Below the pieces are notes generated by a model. It was given only the letters and a program-made list of their open reading frames with translations, searched no databases and was not told the origin of the DNA. Positions 56,054 through 64,000 of a stretch of 64,000 nucleotides of DNA are shown here, one piece after another (position 1 is the stretch's first letter; the number at the start of each line of letters is the position of its first letter). The stretch is taken from NCBI RefSeq assembly GCF_036588685.1, contig NC_086379.1, positions 71,827,727-71,891,726 of the forward strand. Reading direction: 5' to 3'. Position numbers and translations under genes: made by a program. The stretch is from Mytilus trossulus. Taxonomy: Eukaryota; Mollusca; Bivalvia; Mytilida; Mytilidae.

Positions 56054-58827
56054 ATGGACTCTACATATCTGAAGAAACACTTAGGGAACAGTTTAACAGC
56101 CTGTTTAGCTGAAGTAGCAGAGAAAAGACCAAGGGATCCAGTTGAATACATAGCACAATGGTTATATAAATATATGGAAAATCAGAATCATGCTGCAGAG
56201 GTACGAAACTTTAAATTAAATTTAAAAAAACAATATTTATGATTGAAATATTCTACTCTCATTTAAATTTGTATTTTTCATGTGAGGTAACACAGTTATT
56301 TTGGATTGTATTTCTTCTGGACATAAATTTTAATTAAAAAAATCACACCTTCAGGCTTCTCTCCCTTCCATTTCTCAAAAAGATTTCTATAGGGTAGTGT
56401 ATTCCTTATGCAACAAATTAATGATATGGAACATAAAGTAAATAAAAGGCCCCAAAAAAACCCAAATGTAATACAAGGCAAACATTCTTTAAACATTATC
56501 CTTTCGTTTGATGTTTTTGAGCATTTCATTTTGCCATTTAATTAAAACTTATGTCTAGAAATTGACTATGAAGGTCAGTTGAAAACAAAACTTTACTGAA
56601 ACAAAAGAGATGATTACAGCTTCCCGATTGTGATCTTTTCATTTTAAAACCAAGAGTTCCAAACAGTGAAGTTGAAATCATCACTTCATAAATTTTACAT
56701 ACAATGTACACCACCATGAGTTTGTTGACCTTATAGAATATCTGTTATACAGATGATATCAGCTATGTTCCTCATGTCATAACTACAATTCTGTTTCATT
56801 CATAAAAGTGACCTACTGAATTAGACTATTTATATGTTTTGTAATAAAATGAGCAACACGACATATGTGGAGCAGGATATGCTTTCCCTATCAGATCTCC
56901 TGAAATCATCCCCAGTATAAGGTGTGGTTGATGTTGTTGTTGTACCCTATTTAAGCTATTTTGTTCATGCATCATTCTCAATATAATGGAATTTGATGCG
57001 ACTGTCGTACAAGTGAGAGGTTAAGTGCTTTAAAACCAGGTTCAATCCACCATTTTTAAAATGCCTGTATCCTGCCAGAAATATAACAGTTTTTGTCCAT
57101 TCTTTTGCTGTTTTTTATCATTAATGCTTTGATTTTTCTATTTGATTAGGGTTTTGACATGTCTTTGGAGTTCAGTATACTTTGTGATTTAACTTTTTAG
57201 TAACTAGTTTTAAGATATTAATCATAAGTTGTGTTTTTTTCATAGACTTTTTAATTGTTATACATATTTGGTAATTTTTGGTGTTACAAGGGTTTCAAAA
57301 TTGAGACGTCCAGCTCGATTTCGATGCATCCAGGACACGTATACATGTCTTAAAGAGAATCCTGGGTGTACATGTATGTGTTGAAAGTCAAATATATTTC
57401 ATCAACATTTCAAGTGCTCATTACATATTTATCCTTTCATTTATTATAGAAAGTGAGAGAAATTGAACAATTAGAAGAAGAAAAGAAGAACTTTGTCAAA
57501 GATGAGGAACTGAAAGAAAAAAGGAAGTTGGAAGCAGAACAGATTGCCAAAGAGGATGAAGAAAGAAGACAGGTATATAGAGAATCATATTGAAATATGT
57601 TATAATAAATTATATATGCAATGCAGTACTGTATGTGTAAAATTACATTATGGTTCTTGAAAAAAAATAACTTAACAAAAATATGGTACTCTAAGGAAAA
57701 TTAAAGGCAACCGTAATGGCCTTCAGAAATGATAAAAACCCATACTGTAAGTCGGCCAAAAAAAGGGCCCAACATGAGTCAGTCTTTAACTGTATTCAGT
57801 CTGTTTGTTTGTAATAAAAGGAATACTGATGTTTTGTAAAGTCACAAAAATACCAGACATCTTTCATCTTTAAACTTTATATACAGTATACAGTTTGACA
57901 ATAGAAGTGGAGATAAATACAAGAGTTTACAAAAATATTGTTATTATTTACAGTCAGTTGGATTTAATCTTGTAAAAATAAGCCAAAAATTTAGAAAGGG
58001 TAAACAGCTGAAATTTGTCAGTAATCTTAATTACAGCTATATTTTGCACTCATGAGCTTTTATTTGTACACCTGAATTGTATGTTTGTTATACTTACATA
58101 AAGGTAATACATTGTCTATTCTTAGGCTGATGCAGAGAGAGCATTGAAAGAGAGTTCATCAACAAAACTTCCACCTGTTATTGAGGCAAATGAACCAGCT
58201 GAAGACATGTCAAAGGTGACTGAAGAAACATCAGAACAGAAAACAGATGAAACAGAGAAAAAAGAAGAGGAGGAAGAGAAAAAGGTCAGTATACAGATAT
58301 TTATATATGGGGGAATGATTTAGAATGTTGTGTAAATGTTAGTTTGTTAATTATCTCAGAGTACTCCAGCTTCCTCCACCAATAAATATAAAAAAGAAGT
58401 AGTGGTATGATTGCCAATGAGACACTATCCACTATCCACAAAAGACCAAAAAGACACAAACATTAACAATTATAGCTCACCATATGGCCTTCAACAATGA
58501 GCAAAGCCCATACCGCATATAGTCAGCTATAAAAGGCCCCATTAAGACAATGTAAAACAATTCAAACGTGAAAACTAACAGCCTTATTTATGTAAAAAAA
58601 TGAAGACTGGCTGTTGCAATATAGCTTAACATGATTGTAGAGGCATTTAACAATCAATCATATAATCACCTTATGTAGTGTAATAAATTAATTTAATCTC
58701 CATATACTGTATCACCTTTCCATCTTCTGTATGAATTTTATTTTATTATTAACAGGAAGAAGAACCAGAAAGTAAAGAAGAAGACAAGGAAGAAACAGAA
58801 GAGAAAGAAGGAGACCAGGAAGATTAA
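56054..58827 (+). CDS. DPY30-motif protein, DYDC1/DYDC2-like, 4 coding exons
   Basis: Coding exons 56054-56200, 57450-57572, 58126-58284 and 58756-58827, all phase 0 with GT/AG introns, give 166 residues. Residues 4-41 are a Dpy-30 helix pair (YLKKHLGNSLTACLAEVAE, then RPRDPVEYIAQWLYKY), the dimerisation/docking motif also found in radial-spoke and SET1/MLL complex proteins. The MDSTYLKKHLG start and short length fit DYDC1/DYDC2. Residues 50-90 are a charged coiled coil. Residues 91-166 are rich in Glu and Lys and end in an acidic EEE-type tail. A splice acceptor at 56040-56041, 12 bases before the ATG, implies a non-coding first exon further upstream that I could not place. Intron 3 holds a dispersed repeat. 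A role in cilia or sperm is inferred from the family and the divergent SPMIP2-like neighbour. Confidence 0.85.
56851..57200 (-). repeat. Family A/B composite copy in intron 1 of the DYDC-like gene
   Basis: Begins gagcaacacgacatatgtgg (family B complement), passes a non-matching segment, then gatgcgactgtcgtacaagt and finally the complement of the family A start (ggagttcagtatactttgtg). The two families adjoin in one copy here. Confidence 0.65.
58391..58602 (+). repeat. Family D copy in intron 3 of the DYDC-like gene
   Basis: A complete-looking plus-strand copy: gtggtatgattgccaatgag, then ggccttcaacaatgagcaaa, cccataccgcatatagtcag, ctataaaaggccccattaag and the aaaactaacagcc block. It ends 150 bases before the last exon. 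Confidence 0.8.
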
Positions 58828-60085
58828 TACCAGGATAATACTCATTTTAACTGTGTATCAACATTCAAAACATAGGGAGATTGTCAAATACCTTTTTTGT
58901 CTTCCTACTACAAGATAAGCAAAAAGTGGATGTATTTTTACACAAATTTCAAAAAAGAAATCTATAATGTTAAATAATTGATTGCATTTTTTTGCAGAAG
59001 TTTTTGATTGTTTAAAGCACACAATAGGAAAGGAACCTAATTGTTAGTTGGCCTTACTTATTATGTTTGTCATCACAATATTATGTAGAGTAAACTTTAT
59101 CAAACATGGATTTTTGCCTTACACTGCACAATAGCTCTTATTGAAAATGTAGTCACTATTTTACATGAGATTAATTGCTATGAATGAAGTTAGGTTTGAC
59201 ATGTTGCCAATTGTTTAATTTTTGCAACAATTTTGATTTTTTTAAATCTAACTAAAGATTATTTGACCATTTGTCTTATTTTAAACATTTACTATTTATA
59301 GGTGTATTTTATCAACCAGATTAAGTTTTCAGTATTATAGATATTGTTTAATCAGCATATTTCAGAACTATATGTTTTGTTCTAAGTCAAAATGGTGCTG
59401 ATTATTAATTGAAGCATTACTAACAATAACAAACCAATACGTGCCATTATGTATAGATACACAGTCCCTGTCTTAAGTGGCCCCATGGATACAATGGTCT
59501 ATCATTTTAAACAGTGTTCTCCCCAGGGCCTTTTAGCATGATGGTTATGGATGCTATATTTTTAAATGTGATGCTATCTGAATTGGGTTTCTTATAGATT
59601 ATGTTACAGATGTGATGCTATAATTTGAAGAAGCACGATGGTATTTCAAATTTCCTTGTATACCATGATGCTAAATGCAATCTCTGAGGAGAACACTGAT
59701 TTATACAATGTCCAGTTTGTATCAGCTTTAAGTATTTCATGGAAATCTTTGCAGATAACAAAGACCCTGCTAATACAGTACTATAATGGTTATTTTATTG
59801 GAATTTTAAATGTTTTGTAACCTACATGGATTATTAAGTTTCTAAACAATAGCTGTTGCAGTGAAGGTCATATTAGGAGAGGGACATCTAGTGATAGTAT
59901 AATTACACCACATCTTGCCTTTATTTTTTATGTATTATTTTCTCTGGTCATTATTTAATCAAACAGTGCTCGTACAATCCTAAAACAGCATTCCTTATTT
60001 TTGATGTGATAAAAATATTTATGATTTGTTTATATGATTTATTTATTGTGAAATTTACAGAATAAATATTATGATTTTCTTTTCT
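58828..60085 (+). other. 3' UTR of the DYDC-like gene with AATAAA at 60061
   Basis: No splice-supported coding sequence follows the stop at 58825-58827. A canonical AATAAA lies at 60061-60066, and no copy of the dispersed repeat families interrupts the interval, unlike the flanks. A 1.2-kb 3' UTR is therefore inferred. The end is placed about 20 bases after the signal. Confidence 0.5.
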
Positions 60086-62349
60086 GTGTTCTATTTGTTA
60101 TACCTTTAAAAGAGGGGTGAAAGATACCAGAGGGACAGTCAAACTTGAAGGTTGAAAGTTGAAACACATGATTTCGGGTTTTTACATGTGTCTTCAGTCT
60201 GTCCTTTTATCATTGAGACCATAGGTACAAAGATTTTCATGTGGTTTATGACTTCCTTAGAATGACCAGTTATGCTTCAGTTGACGGGTCATCACAAACT
60301 ATTGCATGCAGTGGTGAAGGTCCAGAACTGGTACACATTATTCTTGTTTGCAGGAGTTATGCCCCTTCAATTTTTGTTCATAAACAACCTTTATAATATA
60401 GTTTACGTTGATACCAGAATTAAAATTTTTGTAAGCTCGATGTATGTATCTTTTACGAATGCCATTCATAAGTTACGCAAGAATAACAAAAAGTTGAAAA
60501 TGTCAAATAAAGTAGAATTCGGTAAGTTTTACCAAATACCCATGGTAGATCAAGGGAGGATGTACAGGACGAAAGCCACCATTTTAATCACCAATTTTTA
60601 ATCTCTTACTTAATGGAACTAATTACATTTTGGTATAAAATCGTCCCAAAAAGTTTAATCCAAATATTTTTACATAAGGGAAAGCCCATACTAAGTCAGG
60701 AATATGAGTGTTTTTTTTTTCATTTGTTTTATGTGTTTGAGCTTTTGATTATGCCATATTATACTGTGGATTCATTATTATTATTAGTTAGATATCAATT
60801 TTTGTGGGAAAAGGTGAACCTGTTCAACGAAGTGCAGATTTTCTATTAGGTTGCATGACTTTAACTAAGCCACGAAATCACATATCCACGAAAGGGCAAT
60901 GTTTCTGCAAACCACGAAAATTGGTACACACGAAAATAATTGAATCGACAGTAATATAAATGTTTTTTTGTTTTTGATTTCCCTTGAAGTTCGTTATTTT
61001 TTTCTTTTAACGTTTTAAAGATGTTCAAATCATGTAAATGGAGAAGGAAGAGATACATCAAGGTAACAAACAGAAACTGATGATATCTCATCAACTTAAA
61101 AGGTAATGAGACTGGGTTTTGTGATAGGATAAAAAATTTAAAATTTAAAACAACACGCTTAATCATTTCTTGTGTCTGAAGCGCCTTTAACCAATTTTGA
61201 ATGATAACCGTAAAACTAAGGAGTGTCCAATTCCAATCATTCTACTTCATACCTTTGTTGGTGAAAGAAACACAACCATTTTAATGCAGTTTATATGTGT
61301 GAACACGTTTGAACATTTTCCATTAGCTGACATTATATTAACTACTTACGATGGAGCAGAGGGTATGATTCTGCGATTTTCTTTAATTTCTCAATGATAT
61401 AACCCATTGAACTTAGGATTAATGACACAACCGAAAGGATGAGGTTTGCTTCACATCTTTATCTTTTCTCAGATTTTGACAGTGATATACATATCCTGAC
61501 AAACTTGATGATTTTGACTTTCTTAGTATTTTCAACCTCAAATTTCACAGCAGCTACATACACTATGAGTGATATTATGGTGTTCACATATCTCAAGTAA
61601 TATGTTGTTTTCGTGGATTTATACAATACGAACTTCGTTAACAGGGTTTTTCTCAAACAAAACTGCACGAGAAGGAAGAACGGCTGATATAACAATATAT
61701 ATTTTTTACGTTTATCATTTCGAAATCGGGATATTAATACGTTGTAACACCTTAACACAGACATGGTTTTGTTTTCAAAATCAGCTATTATAAATTCTTG
61801 TTTTTAAAAGATTTTTATGCTCCATATTCGATAGTAGAGTGGACTTTAATTATTTCAGTTTGTGTGTCCGTCCTTTCGTCCGTCTGTCTCGCTTCAGGTT
61901 TAAGTATTTTTTCAAGATAGTTTTTTGATGAAGTTGAAGTCCAATCTCAGCTTGAAACGTAGTACAAATGTTCCCTTTGCTATGATTTTAATGCCAAATC
62001 AATGTTTTGACCCCAATTTCATGGAACACTTAACAAAGAAAATGATAGTGTGAGCTGGACATCCGTGTACTATGGCCACATTCTTGTTTTAAATGATACA
62101 CTAGTTCAACTAACACGTTTTACTCAGGTCCTGAAACTTCGATTATAAAAAACAAGAATTCAATAATCGACATGGGGAGATAACTCTTTAATATCAGCTA
62201 AACGTTTAATAACGTTGCGTTGGGAAGGCAATATAAAGCTTCTCAATGATCGAAATTAGTGTTTGTCAAACTGCTATATAACCAGTGTAATTTTTCTGAT
62301 AAAACGCTTGGTTCAAATTTTTTGATTTTTTTATATTTTTGTTAAAAGG
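60086..62349. other. Intergenic, repeat scraps only
   Basis: Family B (60111-60150), family A (60680-60760, 60975-61015) and family E (61815-62095) pieces are scattered here. The 109-residue frame at 60272-60601 shows no recognisable motif and is not supported as a gene. Confidence 0.5.
61815..62095 (-). repeat. Dispersed repeat family E (minus)
   Basis: Plus strand reads gtgtgtccgtcctttcgtcc, gtctcgcttcaggtttaag, gatgaagttgaagtccaatc, the attttaatgccaaat block and agctggacatccgtgtacta, the inverted order of 42733-42990. Confidence 0.7.
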
Positions 62350-63200
62350 GTCAACTTTTCGTGTTTCTTTGGTACACATGACGTGGTTCTGTACTTTCAA
62401 ACATTCTCATTATGTTTTTGTTCTATTTGAATGCAATCATCTTGATGTCTTATTATTATTTAAAAAATACTTTGAACTACAAAATGATTTTATATCAATT
62501 TGTTGTTTTTAATACTTTTCATTTGTGCTGGTGTGCTTTGTACGTGCTAGTTTTTGTATTTTTTTGGGGATGCATATGGCGTAGTTTTGTACTTTAAATA
62601 TCCTTCATATATGTTAATATTGTTCTATTATAATGTTTTTTTATGTTATTGTTTTATAATAATATAGAAAATACTTTGAACGACCGACTTATTTATATAT
62701 CTTCCTGTGTGACGTAACATTTAGGAACATCAACCACGCGACTCTCTACTCGAGTTGATGTGAACCTCGCCATGCAGTCATTTGGGTTTATTTTGAATAC
62801 GTATATAAGTAGCAATGCATATGGTTGTTAAATTTTATATTTCCTGTTTTAAACTTCATTGTTACATATGTGTTTGTTTTTGTTTCGATTGAGATTGTGA
62901 CACAGTGATGGTGGCTGTATCCCTATTTTAACAATTTTACATATAATGTCTGTTTTCTTCACGCATCGTGAAAAAATATAATGGAATGTGATGCGACTGT
63001 CATACAAGTCAGAGGTTTAGCGCTATTCAACCAGGTTCAAGCCACCATTTTCTGCATTTAAGAATGCCGGTACCAAGTCAGGAATATGACAGTTGTTGTT
63101 CTTTCGTTTGATGTGTTTTATCATTTGATTTTGCCATTTGATTAGGGACTTTTCGTTTTGAATTTTCCTCGGAGTTCAGTTTTTTTGTTATTTTACTTTA
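62350..63200 (-). repeat. Extended family A copy with a duplicated segment
   Basis: A segment starting acgtggttctgtactttcaa (62381) recurs with changes near 62580, both reaching tactttgaac. From 62880 the copy runs through gcgactgtcatacaagtcag and the gaatatgacagttgttgttc block to ttttcctcggagttcagttt. This is the most complete minus-strand example in the window. Confidence 0.7.
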
Positions 63201-63868
63201 TACATAATATATGCACAGTACTAAAGTAATAACAAATCAGTATAAGGCGTATGTACAAAGCGTACACGCAGTACAATGAAAAACAGAGAGACGAATCACA
63301 TACATTTTGGTTTTCAAGTCCATGCCTTTGTAATGGCCCATTTATTTTTAAAAACAACATAAATCTAAATGAAGATAGGTGCAAGTCATACCATCTTAAT
63401 TTTTAGCTCATTAATGTTGTCATGAAAAAGAATAAGACCAATTTTATGGGAAAATATAAGATTAAAAACTGCATAAATCAAATCTATCCAATAATTTCGA
63501 AAGGAGTTATATACTTGTCAAAAGCACTTAATCAGTTGTGCATTACTTTAAAACTTAAACAGAAAAACACTGTCTCTATATAACCGAAGAAAACAAGTTC
63601 TAGATTGAAAAAAAATATATATGTCGGAAAATGCTTTACTAGTTTATTTGAAATAAAAAAATAGAAATGTAAAAATAATGTAAACATGATCAATCTCTTT
63701 CAGTTTTGTACACTTGAAAAAAAACAGTACACATAACTTTTAGATGCATTCTCATCATAAATTTACTTTCAGAAATCTTTGACATGGCACAATTGAAAAA
63801 CTTTCCTTAAAAGTATCTTATATACAAGAAGTAGAAACACAGTTTTAGCCAACACAACCGATGATAAA

Positions 63869-64000
63869 TCATTCAGCAACAATTATTTTCTTCTTTTTCT
63901 TTGTTTTGACTTCTTGGATTTCCTCCTCTAGATCCTCATCTTCTGGGAACTCAGCAAGAGTATTACATCTCTCTAACATACTCTGAACTTTACCATCTAA
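63869..64000 (-). CDS. C-terminal 43 residues of an unidentified protein, cut by the window end
   Basis: Reading leftward from the window edge, one open frame of 43 codons ends in TGA at 63871-63869. It starts LDGKVQSMLERCNTL, continues with an acidic stretch (EDEDLEEE) and ends in a lysine run and IIVAE. The acidic-then-basic tail and high charge are unlike the random frames around it. I do not recognise the family. The frame is open to base 64000, so the exon continues outside. Its 3' UTR should lie leftward of 63869. Confidence 0.6.
   Translation of the reverse strand, partial: LDGKVQSMLERCNTLAEFPEDEDLEEEIQEVKTKKKKKIIVAE

Overview
The window looks like nuclear DNA of a marine mussel (Mytilus or a close relative). 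It is AT-rich, its genes are broken into short exons with GT/AG introns, and several dispersed repeat families recur in both orientations. I recognise those families from memory as Mytilus-type repeats; no database was searched. I see no bacterial operons, rRNA, tRNA genes or CRISPR arrays. Most of the sequence is repeats and unassigned AT-rich DNA; coding sequence is about 5% of the total.

Three genes can be assembled exon by exon with matching splice phases, and a fourth is cut by the window end. (1) Minus strand, 38810 down to 18387: 11 exons, 622 residues. It is a secretory-pathway, single-pass membrane glycoprotein with a signal peptide, an N-glycosylated ectodomain containing a WSC-like cysteine module and a possible discoidin-like module, a Ser/Thr-rich stalk of three 20-residue repeats, and a C-terminal membrane anchor. 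(2) Minus strand, 52262 down to 47915: 4 exons, 220 residues, a probable SPMIP2 (C4orf45) homologue, i.e. a sperm/ciliary microtubule inner protein. (3) Plus strand, 56054 to 58827: 4 coding exons, 166 residues, a DPY30-motif protein of the DYDC1/DYDC2 type. (4) Minus strand, 64000 to 63869: the lysine-rich C-terminus of an unidentified protein. Genes 2 and 3 are both axoneme/sperm-type genes and lie head to head, 3.8 kb apart.

Layout: 1-18 kb is gene-poor. It holds a 3 x 355-bp tandem repeat and a 2.2-kb element with perfect 31-bp inverted ends, plus a second partial copy of that element at the window start. 18.4-38.8 kb is the glycoprotein gene. Its introns carry a retroelement reverse-transcriptase fragment, a tRNA-derived SINE-like sequence, a palindromic CACGTG-rich element and a young non-autonomous LTR retrotransposon with 1.17-kb LTRs and a tRNA-Leu primer site. 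38.8-47.9 kb is intergenic, with repeat copies, a perfect palindromic RFX/X-box-like site and a 38/41-bp minisatellite. 47.9-58.8 kb carries the two ciliary genes with a fold-back transposon (9-bp target duplication) between them. 58.8-64 kb is the DYDC-like 3' UTR, further repeats and the truncated gene.

The genes give no sign of a shared pathway beyond the ciliary pair. The least ordinary features are the three inverted-end mobile elements whose arms are built from short repeated motifs.
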